The notes: a model not told the origin generated them from the sequence alone. Shown: positions 51,908-61,000, numbered from the stretch's first letter. The stretch: 64,000 bases of DNA from CALGDE01 sp964655355 (GCA_964655355.1 CAZZMD010000001.1:1-64000), one strand, 5' to 3'. Made by a program: numbers and translations.

Positions 51908-53395
51908 CTAGGACATCACCCAATTCACCAAGGTACGCACCCCAAATCCGGTGGCACCGGCGGGGTTAATGCCAGAACCGCTATCGCTCCAGATCGGGCC
52001 CGCCAAATCGATATGGGCCCAGGGGGTCGTCTCCACAAACTCCTGGAGGAATAGGGTTGCCGTAATCGCACCCCCTGGCCGGGGACCGGTATTTTTCATA
52101 TCCGCTACCACCGATTTCAAGCCATCCTTATAGCTGTTCTCAATGGGCATCGGCCAGAACTTCTCCCCCGAGGTCTTACCCGCCGCCGACAGATCCGCCG
52201 ACAGCTCCTCATCGGAGCTCCACAGTCCCGCAATGGAATTCCCCAGGGCCACAATGCAAGCACCGGTCAAGGTCGCCAGGTCCACCATGGCATCCAGACC
52301 CAACTTGTCCGCGTACACCAGAGCATCAGCCAAGGTCAAACGCCCTTCCGCATCGGTATTATTCACCTCAATGGTCTTGCCGTTGGACGCCGTCAAAATA
52401 TCCCCCGGGTGCATGGCACGACCGCTGATCATATTCTCCGTGGAAGCCGTAATAAAATGCACCTCCACATCCGGCTTCAACAGGGCGATCGCCTTGGCCG
52501 CACCGAACATGGCACCAGCGCCCCCCATATCGGTTTTCATCATGGCGATACCGCTACCCGCGCCCGCCTTAATATTCAAACCACCGGAATCAAACGTCAG
52601 TCCCTTACCAATGATCCCCAACTTTTTGCGGGGCGTCCCCTCAGGGCGATAGGTCATATGGATAAACTGGGGCGGCAAATCCGACGCCGCCGCCACCCCC
52701 AGAAAAGACCCCATCCCCTGAGCTTCGCACTCTTCCTGCCCCAGGACTTCCACCGACAGCCCATGCTCCTCCCCCAACTCCTGGGCCAACGCCGCCAAGC
52801 TCACCGGGGTCACCACATTCGCCGGTGCCGCCACCAATTCCCGCGACAAAATCGTACCGGTCACCATCGAATCCGCCGCCGCCAAAGCCCCCTGGGCGAT
52901 CGCCCCATCCACGCCAGGCAACAACAACTCAATGGTCTCCGGCGTTTCCTTCGGCTCATCCTCATCCTCGCCGGAGGATTTAAACCGTTTGTCCTGATGC
53001 AGCGCCAGTTGGATACCTTCGCTCATAGCTTGGACACTGCCCGCTACGTCTTCTAGTACCGGCAGCGCCACCCCTAGGCGATCGCACTTCTCCGACCGTG
53101 CGGTCTTAGCCGCTGCCCCCGCCGCCTGACGCAGGGTTTCCAAATCTGCCTCGTCTTTCTTGCCCAGACCCACCACAATAATTTTGCGCACGTCGCCGCC
53201 CACCCGTGCCGACAACACACTCTTCGCCTTAGCCTTGAAGGACGCTTCCTCAATAATTTCCGACAGGGTGCCGCCCAATCGCTCATCCAGTGCGGCCCAA
53301 TCCCCCGACAAATCCGTTTCCCCTTCCCAAAGCCCAATGGCCAGCCCCGCTCCAGCCCAGGCGATCGCGGTTGTCTCAACGGCGTGCAATTGCAT
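51908..53395 (-). CDS. pepA: Leucyl aminopeptidase (M17)
   Basis: PepA removes N-terminal residues from peptides with two metal ions in a hexamer. The 495-residue protein has the M17 landmarks: LAAPANVVTPVSLA, IGKGLTFDSGGLNIK (metal-binding Lys and Asp), MKTDMGGAGAM and the signature NTDAEGRLTLADAL, plus ITATLFLQEFV and WAHIDLAG near the end. Length is normal. An HIP1-based terminator follows it. It begins a reverse-strand block that continues away from a spacer with no gene. Confidence 0.95.
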   Translation of the reverse strand: MQLHAVETTAIAWAGAGLAIGLWEGETDLSGDWAALDERLGGTLSEIIEEASFKAKAKSVLSARVGGDVRKIIVVGLGKKDEADLETLRQAAGAAAKTARSEKCDRLGVALPVLEDVAGSVQAMSEGIQLALHQDKRFKSSGEDEDEPKETPETIELLLPGVDGAIAQGALAAADSMVTGTILSRELVAAPANVVTPVSLAALAQELGEEHGLSVEVLGQEECEAQGMGSFLGVAAASDLPPQFIHMTYRPEGTPRKKLGIIGKGLTFDSGGLNIKAGAGSGIAMMKTDMGGAGAMFGAAKAIALLKPDVEVHFITASTENMISGRAMHPGDILTASNGKTIEVNNTDAEGRLTLADALVYADKLGLDAMVDLATLTGACIVALGNSIAGLWSSDEELSADLSAAGKTSGEKFWPMPIENSYKDGLKSVVADMKNTGPRPGGAITATLFLQEFVETTPWAHIDLAGPIWSDSGSGINPAGATGFGVRTLVNWVMS

Positions 53396-53564
53396 CTTCG
53401 TCCTCTTCAGCTAGTGATTTTTGGATCCTTAATTTGGGTATCCAACCATTTAGCCTAACGCAATTGGCTCAGCTCACTGTTCAGAAGTTACATGTTGAGA
53501 ACGCACAGACGTAGCACCCCCATCACGAATTCCATCACGCCCCACGCGCCTGAGACATCGCCAA

Positions 53565-53738
53565 TCACCCAGCCCCATCCGAGGACTCCGTCACCGTATG
53601 CCGTCGCCGTCGACAGCGATCGGAGCAATATTTAACCTCATCCCAACACCGCTCCCACTTCTTCCGCCAGGTAAACGGACGATCGCACACCACACAAACC
53701 TTCGTCGGCAAATCCGATTTTTTACGCTGTTTCGCCAT
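53565..53738 (-). CDS. DUF2256 zinc-ribbon-like small protein
   Basis: A 57-codon gene encodes a compact basic protein starting MAKQRKKSDLPTKVCVVCDR. It contains CVVC, RPFTWRKKWERCWDEVKYCSDRC and an Arg-rich end, with cysteines at 15, 18, 31, 38 and 42 positioned to bind zinc. This is the DUF2256 pattern; function is unknown, with nucleic-acid binding a fair guess from charge. It lies 33 bases after tgt on the same strand. Confidence 0.9.
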   Translation of the reverse strand: MAKQRKKSDLPTKVCVVCDRPFTWRKKWERCWDEVKYCSDRCRRRRHTVTESSDGAG

Positions 53739-53771
53739 CGGCTCCTAAGCTCCCTGGATTTCCTGAATTCC

Positions 53772-54947
53772 CTAGTGGGTATGGTCTGTCGCCGAGGGGG
53801 CGGGCTCCAGCCAATCGGCATATTGATCCGCAAACGTCCCCTCCAAAATGGCCTGACGAATCTCCCGGGTGAACCGCACCAACTCCGTCACATTATGGAT
53901 AGCCAACAGGGTATAGCCCAAAATTTCTTTGGCGCGGATCAAATGCCCCAGATAGGCGCGGCTAAAGTTCTGACAGGTATAGCAGGGGCAGGTCTCATCC
54001 AAGGGTCTGAAATCTTCCCGGAACTGGGCATTTTTCACATTCCATCGTTCCCCCTGCACGAGGGCAGCCCCATGGCGGGCATATCGAGTGGGAATCACAC
54101 AGTCGAACAGGTCGATCCCCGAGGCGATCGCCTGGGCCATTTCCCGATAGGTGCCCACGCCCATCAAATACCGAGGCTTATGGTCCGGCAACAACGGCGT
54201 CGTCGCCTTCACAATTTTTTCGATCAGCTCCGGCGGTTCCCCAACGCTGACGCCGCCCACCGCATAGCCCACCATATCCAGCTCCGCCAACTGAGCCGCC
54301 GCCTTAGACCGCAAATCCAGATACGTCCCCCCCTGAACAATGGGAAACAACGCCTGGGTACCCGGATTTTTGTGGGCATCAATACACCGCAGCAGCCAAT
54401 CGTAACTGCGCCGGGTCGCCCGTTCCACCTCCTCCCGCGTCGCCGGATAGGGCGGACATTCATCGAACGCCATGATTACGTCCGAGCCCAGGGTGTTCTG
54501 GATGCGGATCGACTCCTCCGGCGTGAAATTGATAATGGTTCCGTCAAAGGGCGATCGAAACACCACCCCATCATCGGAAATTTCCCGCATCTCACTCAGG
54601 CTAAACACCTGAAAACCGCCGGAATCCGTCAGGATCGGACCCTCCCAACCCATAAATTTATGCAGGCCGCCGCCGCCCGCCACAATATGCTCCCCCGGCT
54701 GTAAATGCAGATGATAGGTATTGGACAAAATCATCTGCGCCCCCGTGGATTTCACCTGGGCAGGGGTCATCGTTTTGACATTAGCCAACGTCCCCACCGG
54801 CATAAATCGCGGGGTTTCCACAATGCCGTGGGGGGTATGGAACACCCCCGCCCGCGCCCCCGTATGGGGACAGGTGGCCTGCAATTCAAACGAAAAAGGA
54901 GCTTCGGGAGCCGCGGAATCAGAGGGGGGAGAATCCAAAAGGGGCAC
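53772..54947 (-). CDS. tgt: Queuine tRNA-ribosyltransferase (TGT)
   Basis: TGT exchanges guanine-34 of certain tRNAs for a queuosine precursor. The 391-residue enzyme has TDSGGFQVFSL (catalytic Asp region), SDVIMAFDECPPYPA, YAVGGVSVGEP, the nucleophile motif GIDLFDCVIPTR and the zinc site CPCYTCQNFSRAYLGHLIRAKE with its distal histidine. Residues 1-19 are a nonconserved extension. Two short tandem repeats lie just upstream of the start. The DUF2256 gene follows. Confidence 0.95.
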   Translation of the reverse strand: MPLLDSPPSDSAAPEAPFSFELQATCPHTGARAGVFHTPHGIVETPRFMPVGTLANVKTMTPAQVKSTGAQMILSNTYHLHLQPGEHIVAGGGGLHKFMGWEGPILTDSGGFQVFSLSEMREISDDGVVFRSPFDGTIINFTPEESIRIQNTLGSDVIMAFDECPPYPATREEVERATRRSYDWLLRCIDAHKNPGTQALFPIVQGGTYLDLRSKAAAQLAELDMVGYAVGGVSVGEPPELIEKIVKATTPLLPDHKPRYLMGVGTYREMAQAIASGIDLFDCVIPTRYARHGAALVQGERWNVKNAQFREDFRPLDETCPCYTCQNFSRAYLGHLIRAKEILGYTLLAIHNVTELVRFTREIRQAILEGTFADQYADWLEPAPSATDHTH

Positions 54948-54950
54948 GGT

Positions 54951-55016
54951 GAAACGCTATATAAAACGCTATAGGGAACGGCGATCGCCCAATGTCAGCC
55001 AAGCATCAGCCAACCA
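54951..55016. repeat. Short tandem duplications upstream of tgt
   Basis: GAAACGCTATAT and AAAACGCTATAG stand side by side at 54951-54974, and TCAGCCAAGCA with TCAGCCAACCA at 54995-55016. Each is a 12-bp or 11-bp duplication with one or two differences, in the 112-base spacer between tgt and the HHL1-like gene. Confidence 0.7.
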
Positions 55017-55059
55017 TCAACGGTCATTCAGGGGGAGTGATAGTAGGGTCTACAGATCC

Positions 55060-55491
55060 CTACTTCGCCTGGAATAACCCCGTAATCGTCTCACGAACCG
55101 ACGCCACCCCTTTCTGGATCACATTGGGAATAATCTCCGCCGGACGCTCCGCCACGACCACCGGCTCATCCGTAAACTCCTTCAACCGATAGCCATATTC
55201 CAAATTCGCCTGTTGCTTCCGCAGCCGGGGAAACAGTCGAAACGCTCCCTGGCGCAGGTCCGCCTCATTATCAAAAATCGCTCGGCTAATCTGACTACTG
55301 CGGTTCACCGCCAAAGCCCCCACCGGCAACCACCCCTTCTGGCCGCGCACCCGAATAAAAATCGCAAACTCCGGCAACCCCTTATCCCGCATCGTCTCCA
55401 ACTGGGAAGACGCTTCGGCCCGCCGCCCCGAGGAAGCAGACTTTTTCTTCTTATTCGCTACAGGTCGCTTACCAAATCCAGTGGAAGTCAC
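55060..55491 (-). CDS. HHL1-like protein
   Basis: The ~143-residue protein has a basic start (NKKKKSASSGRRAEASSQ) and then MRDKGLPEFAIFIRVRGQKGWLPVGALAVNRSSQ, GAFRLFPRLRK and EYGYRLKEFTDEPVVVAE. This matches the cyanobacterial relatives of plant HHL1, a thylakoid protein involved in photosystem II repair in high light; function in cyanobacteria is inferred. GAGGA about ten bases before the GTG at 55491 decides the start; 22 codons upstream are also open. The gene is downstream of the RRM gene on the same strand. Confidence 0.8.
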   Translation of the reverse strand: MTSTGFGKRPVANKKKKSASSGRRAEASSQLETMRDKGLPEFAIFIRVRGQKGWLPVGALAVNRSSQISRAIFDNEADLRQGAFRLFPRLRKQQANLEYGYRLKEFTDEPVVVAERPAEIIPNVIQKGVASVRETITGLFQAK

Positions 55492-55666
55492 GATCGCTAT
55501 CCTCAGGGATGAATGAACTGCACAGCAAAGGCACCTTTCATCGAGGTCCTTCAACAATGCAAAAAATTAAGATTTCTAACTCAAGGTTACAGAAAAACGC
55601 CAGCGCAGCGCAACCAAAGCCCGGCGATCGCCCCTGTGATCAGCCATCAAACCCCTGCAATCTAGA

Positions 55667-55697
55667 AAGGACGCTACCCACAAGCGGTAGCGCCCTT
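55667..55697. terminator. Hairpin between the RRM and HHL1-like genes
   Basis: CGCTACC (55672-55678) pairs with GGTAGCG (55686-55692), and after one mismatch AAGG (55667-55670) pairs with CCTT (55694-55697). There is no T-run. It follows the RRM gene on the reverse strand by about 60 bases and may terminate or trim its message. Confidence 0.5.
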
Positions 55698-55758
55698 CGT
55701 ACGAACTAAATAATCATGCCAGCGATCCTATAGGACGGCCAGCATGGATAGTGTGGAT

Positions 55759-56082
55759 TTAGAGAGGATTGCGGACAACGTCACTGCTGAAGCTGTCGCG
55801 ACCGCCATAACCACCATCATTGCGACGGGGACGGCTGTTCTCGCGGGGCTTAGCTTTGTTAACGCGTAGTTCACGGCCCATCCACTCTGCGCCGTGCAGA
55901 GCTTCAATGGCAGTCTCTTCGTCGTTACCATCAGCCAAGTCAACGAAAGCAAAACCGCGGATGCGGCCAGTCTCGCGATCAGTGGGTAAAGTTACGCGCT
56001 TTACTTCGCCATACTCGGCAAAAACAGTACGGAGATCTTCCTCTTCAGCGTCGTAGGAGAGGTTTCCGATGTAAATGGTCAT
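55759..56082 (-). CDS. RRM-type RNA-binding protein (Rbp)
   Basis: The 107-residue protein is a single RRM: RNP2 IYIGNL at the start and RNP1 RGFAFVDL in the middle, with a short tail containing GGYGGRD. Cyanobacteria use several such proteins, many cold-induced; they bind mRNAs, including those of photosynthesis genes. The 378-base upstream spacer leaves room for the long leader typical of these genes. The glycine-rich tail is short compared with other family members. Confidence 0.93.
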   Translation of the reverse strand: MTIYIGNLSYDAEEEDLRTVFAEYGEVKRVTLPTDRETGRIRGFAFVDLADGNDEETAIEALHGAEWMGRELRVNKAKPRENSRPRRNDGGYGGRDSFSSDVVRNPL

Positions 56083-56352
56083 TTGAGTCTCGAACGTTAC
56101 AGGTGCAGGTTATTGCTTCAGCTTCGGTAACTCACGGGGCTGGCCACGGTCTATAGGGGGTTCTGTCGGATGACGACATAGAGCCCTAGGTGACTATCAA
56201 GAATGCAGGCTTAGAAGGCTGTTTGATGAAAAGCTTTTCTGAGCGTTGGCGTGTCTAAACTCGCCACCAAGGACACAAAGGCTATTCCGAAAAATTGTAA
56301 AGGCTTGAAGACAGGTCTATGATAGCGTGCCGGTTGCCATTTCCATACCCCT

Positions 56353-56391
56353 ATTCTTAGGTTTTTGGGGGTTGTAACAAAACCTAAGAAT
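56353..56391. terminator. 13-bp stem upstream of the RRM gene
   Basis: ATTCTTAGGTTTT (56353-56365) is the exact reverse complement of 56379-56391, around a 13-base loop. It lies between the phosphohexomutase and RRM genes, next to a second hairpin. No T-run follows on the reverse strand, so it may be a regulatory element of the RRM gene as well as part of a double terminator. Confidence 0.6.
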
Positions 56392-56396
56392 TAATC

Positions 56397-56440
56397 GGGG
56401 CGATCGCCGGGTATTCCTGACGAAGCTGGGCGATCGCCCC
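56397..56440 (-). terminator. Hairpin of two inverted HIP1-containing 12-mers after the phosphohexomutase gene
   Basis: GGGGCGATCGCC (56397-56408) pairs over 12 bp with GGCGATCGCCCC (56429-56440) across a 20-base loop, about 20 bases after the stop codon of the upstream gene on the reverse strand. Only a moderately AT-rich tail follows. It is the second HIP1-built gene-end hairpin of the window. The rest of the 378-base spacer holds the RRM leader. Confidence 0.6.
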
Positions 56441-56460
56441 CTGACAAGGATAGGGTTCTC

Positions 56461-57930
56461 TTAACCTTCGGTGGCCCAGGTTTCCGCCCAGCGTAGGGTG
56501 GCGTGAACGTCGTCCAGGGTGGCGGCTTCACAATAGAGCCGTAGGACCGGTTCGGTGCCGCTGAAGCGAATCATCAGCCAGCGCCCGTCAGCCAAGCGGA
56601 ATTTATAACCGTCGGTGGTTTGGCAACTTTTGACATCTTGACCAGCAATGGTGGTCGGCGGATCATTGGCCAGGCGATCCAAGAGGCGATCGCGGGTTGC
56701 CATGTCGGCGAGGGGCAGGTCGGTGCGATCGTAGGCGCTGTCAAAACCGGTGCGCTGTTGGAGGTCGGCATATAAATCGCTGAGGTCTTTGCCCGATTTG
56801 ACCACGGTTTCCAATACATATAGAGCCGACAGCAACGCATCCCGCTCAGGGATATGGCAGCCATAGCCGACACCGCCGGATTCTTCGCCGCCGATTAGGG
56901 TGGGGACGCTGAGCATGCGATCGGCAATGTATTTGTAGCCAACGGCGGTCTCATACACAGATAAGTCAAACAGAGCCGCCACCTTGGGCATCAGGTCGGA
57001 GCCGCTGACGGTTTTAATTACTTCCCCGGTCATGCCCCGTCGGCTAGCCAGGTGCTCGATCAGAATAGGAATCAGGTTTTGGGTGCTCAGAAAATTGCCG
57101 TGGCGGTCCACAGCCCCAATGCGATCGCAATCCCCATCAAACACCAAGCCCACCACCAGCTGATCCGGATTGACAGCACCGTACTCCCCAATGGCATCCA
57201 TGCTGGGCTGGAGATATTTCGGCAGGGGTTCCGGCGCACCGCCCTTGAACAGGGGATCGCGATCGCCATTAAATTCCCGCACCTGGTCCGTATCCAGAAT
57301 CCGCGCTAAGCCCCCCGCCGCTGATCCGTGCATGGCGTCAGCAAATACCGTCAGCTTGCCCTGGGCGATCGCCCCTTGAATCGCCGCAATGTCCACATAC
57401 TCCCGCAGGGCTTCAAAATAACCCGTGTCCTTGGGATGGAAGGACGTAATCGTGCCCGGGGTATCGGCATCGGGGGCGGGGGTATCGAGCTTGGCTTCCA
57501 CTTTTTGAGTGACATCCCCCGACACAGAGCCGCCAAAGCCTGCCTTGATTTTTAACCCCAGATACTGACCGGGATTATGGCTAGCGGTCAAGACGATCGC
57601 CCCTAGGGCTTCCCGATTGTTAGCAATCCAGCTAAAGGCCGGCGTCGGCGCATAATCCTCGCTGAGCTGGACGTCGTAGCCGGCCCGAGCGATCGCCGCC
57701 GCCGCCACCTGGGCAAACTGCTCCGCCATAAACCGACGGTCATAGCCCACAATCACCACCCGATTTTTAGTGGTAGCCCCATAGACTTCCTCTAAAACCT
57801 GGGCCGCGATGGGGGCCACCCGATTGACCCGCTCCAACGTAAAATCCGCGGCGATCGTCCCCCGCCAACCATCGGTCCCAAATTTGATGCCCTTATCCCA
57901 CAGACCTACCGGACTCACAGCCTGACCCAT
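56461..57930 (-). CDS. Phosphoglucomutase/phosphomannomutase
   Basis: The 489-residue alpha-D-phosphohexomutase interconverts hexose 1- and 6-phosphates. Its motifs are complete: IKFGTDGWRG near the start, the phosphoserine loop TASHNP (Ser about 117 from this start), the metal loop DGDCDRIG, the sugar-binding GGEESGG and the phosphate-binding RFSGTEPVLR near the end. Whether glucose or mannose is preferred cannot be told. The ATG at 57930 follows AGGGGG; the earlier TTG at 57939 is too close to it. Confidence 0.92.
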   Translation of the reverse strand: MGQAVSPVGLWDKGIKFGTDGWRGTIAADFTLERVNRVAPIAAQVLEEVYGATTKNRVVIVGYDRRFMAEQFAQVAAAAIARAGYDVQLSEDYAPTPAFSWIANNREALGAIVLTASHNPGQYLGLKIKAGFGGSVSGDVTQKVEAKLDTPAPDADTPGTITSFHPKDTGYFEALREYVDIAAIQGAIAQGKLTVFADAMHGSAAGGLARILDTDQVREFNGDRDPLFKGGAPEPLPKYLQPSMDAIGEYGAVNPDQLVVGLVFDGDCDRIGAVDRHGNFLSTQNLIPILIEHLASRRGMTGEVIKTVSGSDLMPKVAALFDLSVYETAVGYKYIADRMLSVPTLIGGEESGGVGYGCHIPERDALLSALYVLETVVKSGKDLSDLYADLQQRTGFDSAYDRTDLPLADMATRDRLLDRLANDPPTTIAGQDVKSCQTTDGYKFRLADGRWLMIRFSGTEPVLRLYCEAATLDDVHATLRWAETWATEG

Positions 57931-57959
57931 CGTTTTCAATCCCCCTACGAGTTATCGAC

Positions 57960-58052
57960 AGCAATACAGCACTAGCAATACAGCACCCAATCGGTACCGA
58001 CATCAATCAGCGCATCGATCAGCGCACCAATCAATCGGCGCATCAGTCAGTA
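57960..58052. repeat. Two tandem repeats upstream of the RTX gene (spacer 57931-58470)
   Basis: AGCAATACAGCAC occurs at 57960-57972 and 57974-57986 (period 14). Then CATCAATCAGCG, CATCGATCAGCG, a 16-base variant and CATCAGTCAGTA fill 58001-58052. The spacer of about 540 bases separates the divergent phosphohexomutase and RTX genes. A hydrophobic open frame at 58239-58490 overlaps the RTX start and is not convincing. Confidence 0.8.
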
Positions 58053-58470
58053 CAAATCACCCCAAATAAGCCGTAAAGTCCAAGACTTTTATCGACCGTT
58101 CAATCAATCATCCCCATCGCCCCCTCCGCAGCCAGGACACCTGGGATCCAAGATTTATTCCCCAGGACGAGGAACTCCGCTGTTGGTCCGGTTATAACCG
58201 TATAGAGCCTTCGGGGCGATCGCCCCAATTCCCCAGCCATGCTAATCCTAACCACCCTAGCAATGGGGTTGGTCTTTTATGTCACCCCCCATGGTCCCAA
58301 CCACTCCCCGCCCCCCGCGACGACCGGCACTTTATCGCCCTTGGATGCGTCCGATCCCTCGGTATTCCCGGTATTCCTTCTGACATTGCCCCCCACTGGT
58401 CCAGCAGAATCCCGTCCCGCACAGCACACAGAATCCCAGACAAATTCCAGACAAACTTTAGACAAGAACC

Positions 58471-60477
58471 ATGGCACAGATTATCGGTGATGACGCGGCA
58501 AACGTTCTGAATGGGACGCCGGAGAATGATGAAATCCGGGGCAATAGCGGTAACGACACGGTCACGGCCAACAATGGCGACGATATTCTGTTTGGCAATG
58601 CCGGCGAAGATGACCTACGGGGGGGCAATGGCAACGACCAAGCCTTCGGGGGACGGGACGCCGATCAGATCTTCGGCAATTTCGGCAATGACATCCTGGA
58701 GGGGGGCTTTGGCAATGACCTTATCGCCGGCGGGCAAGGCAGTGACCAGATCGCAGGCAATAATGGTGATGACACCCTACGGGGGGATGCGGGCAATGAT
58801 CTAATTTCTGCCGGCCAGGGCAACGATCTACTCTTTGGCAACACGGGGGCCGATAACCTCAATGGCGATTTGGGGGACGATTCCATCGCTGCCGGTCGCG
58901 ATAATGATTTCATTACTGGCGGGGGAGGCCTAGATGTCCTCGGGGGGAATCTCGGTAACGATTCCATCTTTGGCGGCGATGACGGGGATTTAATCTTCGG
59001 CAACCAGGGCAGCGATCGCCTCCAAGGGGACAGCGGCAATGACACCATCTTCGGCGGTCGCGACAGCGATTTTATCTTCGGCAACGAAGGTGCAGACCAA
59101 CTCTTTGGCGACCTCGGCGGCGATAACCTGTCCGGCGGCGCGGATGACGACAACGTCAATGGCGGCAGCGGTGACGATACCGTCGGGGGCGATGCCGGGG
59201 ATGATGCCCTGTTTGGTAATCGGGGTGACGACATCCTGAACGGCAATGACGGTAGTGACAGCCTATTTGGGGGGCAGGGAGACGATACCCTTCAGGGCAA
59301 CGACGGCAACGACACCCTATCCGGCAACCTGGGCACCAACCTCCTCATCGGCGGCGCTGGCGGCGATACTTTTGTCCTCTCCGGAGAGGCGGGCAGCGTC
59401 CAAATCGTCAACGACTTCAACAGTGCGCTGGACACCTTGGCCCTAGAACAGGGGGCCAACGCTGGCGATGTGCGATTTACCCAGGGGACCGGGTTAAATA
59501 CTAACGATGCGTTGATTTCCCTGGTCATCGGCACGCGGGAAATCACCACCAACACCGCCACCGAAGGTCAGGCCTCCAACGAAACCACAACAACAACAAC
59601 CACCGAAGAAATCCTTCAGCTGATTGGCATTGTCCAAAACACCCTCGCCACCAGCCTCGACACCTCCCAGTTTGGCAGCATCAGCTCTTCCACCAGCACT
59701 TCCACCACCGTCGCCCAAGATCCCGGGGAATTCCGGGAAGGTACCTCTGAGGACGACACCCTGACCGGCACCGCCGGCGGCGATACCATCTCTGGGCTGG
59801 GGGGGAACGATAACATCTCGGCCCAGGACGGCGCTGACCTGATTTTTGGGTCGACCGGCAATGATGCGATCGAAGCGGGCAGTGGCGCCGATACGATTAC
59901 CGGCGGTAGCGGTAGCGACGCGATTATGGGGGGGGATGGCGCCGATTTGATTACGGCAGATGGCACCGATACGGGGCCGACCAATCCCAGCGGCGGTTCC
60001 ACGACCCAAGAAGTCAATTCCGGTGCGGTCGGAGCGGGGAACGATATCGTAGTCGCGGGGAATGGTAACGATACCCTGGACGGCGGCGGCGGCTCCGACT
60101 CGCTGAATGGCGGCGCAGGGAGTGATGTGATTAATGGCGGCGAGGGGGACGACACCCTTGAAGGGGGAGCCGGTCCCGATACCCTCACCGGTGGCGCGGG
60201 GGCCGATCAATTTATCCTCAGGTCGTCGGAAGAAGGGGGAGATACGATCACGGACTTTAGCGGGGAGGATCGAGTGATCCTCAGCGCTTCCTCGTTTGGT
60301 CTGTCTGGGATTGAATTTACCCAGAATTCAAATGAGCCGGCCGTGGGGCAATTCGTCGTTCGCCCATTGACGGGAGGTGGTGGCCAAGAGTTGGTATTTA
60401 ACAACAATTCGACGGTAGAAACACTGCTGACCTTCCAGAATTTCAACGCTTTCCCCAGCTTTAGTTTGTTGCCATAG
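58471..60477 (+). CDS. RTX (haemolysin-type calcium-binding) repeat protein
   Basis: The 668-residue acidic protein is mainly nonapeptide repeats of the GGxGxDxhx type. One block covers about residues 10-300, and a second about 420-600. The ~110 residues between carry a Thr/Ser-rich linker and two folded-looking DTLALEQGANAGDVRFTQG-type segments. Such repeats bind calcium outside the cell. No N-terminal signal is present, consistent with type I secretion through an unlinked ABC/HlyD/TolC system and an uncleaved C-terminal signal. No enzymatic domain is visible. Confidence 0.92.
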   Translation: MAQIIGDDAANVLNGTPENDEIRGNSGNDTVTANNGDDILFGNAGEDDLRGGNGNDQAFGGRDADQIFGNFGNDILEGGFGNDLIAGGQGSDQIAGNNGDDTLRGDAGNDLISAGQGNDLLFGNTGADNLNGDLGDDSIAAGRDNDFITGGGGLDVLGGNLGNDSIFGGDDGDLIFGNQGSDRLQGDSGNDTIFGGRDSDFIFGNEGADQLFGDLGGDNLSGGADDDNVNGGSGDDTVGGDAGDDALFGNRGDDILNGNDGSDSLFGGQGDDTLQGNDGNDTLSGNLGTNLLIGGAGGDTFVLSGEAGSVQIVNDFNSALDTLALEQGANAGDVRFTQGTGLNTNDALISLVIGTREITTNTATEGQASNETTTTTTTEEILQLIGIVQNTLATSLDTSQFGSISSSTSTSTTVAQDPGEFREGTSEDDTLTGTAGGDTISGLGGNDNISAQDGADLIFGSTGNDAIEAGSGADTITGGSGSDAIMGGDGADLITADGTDTGPTNPSGGSTTQEVNSGAVGAGNDIVVAGNGNDTLDGGGGSDSLNGGAGSDVINGGEGDDTLEGGAGPDTLTGGAGADQFILRSSEEGGDTITDFSGEDRVILSASSFGLSGIEFTQNSNEPAVGQFVVRPLTGGGGQELVFNNNSTVETLLTFQNFNAFPSFSLLP

Positions 60478-60503
60478 GCTCTGGATGAGTCCGGCGATCG
60501 CCC

Positions 60504-60944
60504 CTAACGCCCCTGCCCCAGAACCTCGATCGCATCCCCGAGTGCCGTCGTTAAGTTCAACCGGGTGGCTTCATGGTCCTGGCGTTCTTTTTCCAAGGCG
60601 GCGATCGCCTGTTTCAATTGCGTTTTTAGCTGCTGATTTTGTTCAATTGCGGTCTGTAAATTCATTTCCTCCGCATCAGGATCCGAGGGGGCGATCGCCA
60701 ATTCCACCCCATCCGGCAATTCGACGACGGTGCCCGCCGCCAGTTGTTCTCTCAGCTGGACGATATTTTTCTGCAACGCTTCTACGTTTTTGCGGTGTTG
60801 CTGGGTTTCTTGGGTGTAGTGCTGCTGCCACTTATCGGACGCTCGATAGGCCGCATCGCGATCGCGCTTTAAGTCCGCCACCTGCTGCTTCAGGGCTTGA
60901 ATTTCCTGAATCCACTGGGAAAAGTCTTGGGAATCCACCGTCAT
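60504..60944 (-). CDS. Coiled-coil protein, unknown function
   Basis: The 146-residue soluble protein is mostly heptad-pattern coiled coil: WIQEIQALKQQVADLKRDRD, HRKNVEALQKNIVQLREQL, then an acidic break (GVELAIAPSDPDAEEMN) and NQQLKTQLKQAIAALEKERQDHE. The break suggests a helical hairpin. AGAGGG upstream supports the ATG at 60944 over an earlier start at 60968. It is convergent with the RTX gene and lies 56 bases after the TPR gene on the same strand. Confidence 0.75.
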   Translation of the reverse strand: MTVDSQDFSQWIQEIQALKQQVADLKRDRDAAYRASDKWQQHYTQETQQHRKNVEALQKNIVQLREQLAAGTVVELPDGVELAIAPSDPDAEEMNLQTAIEQNQQLKTQLKQAIAALEKERQDHEATRLNLTTALGDAIEVLGQGR

Positions 60945-61000
60945 TGTTTCGCCCTCTCTTGACCTCACGCCTAGCCCCGCTTCGAGCTGTCGATCTCATC

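Noticed and set aside
58239..58490. Forward open frame of 83 codons before the RTX gene
   Set aside because: It has a short hydrophobic start and then Pro/Thr-rich sequence, overlaps the RTX start in another frame, and shows no family features or ribosome binding site.
59494..60210. Long reverse-strand frame opposite the RTX gene
   Set aside because: It is the mirror of the repetitive GGxGxD codons; GC-rich repeats keep the opposite frame free of stops.
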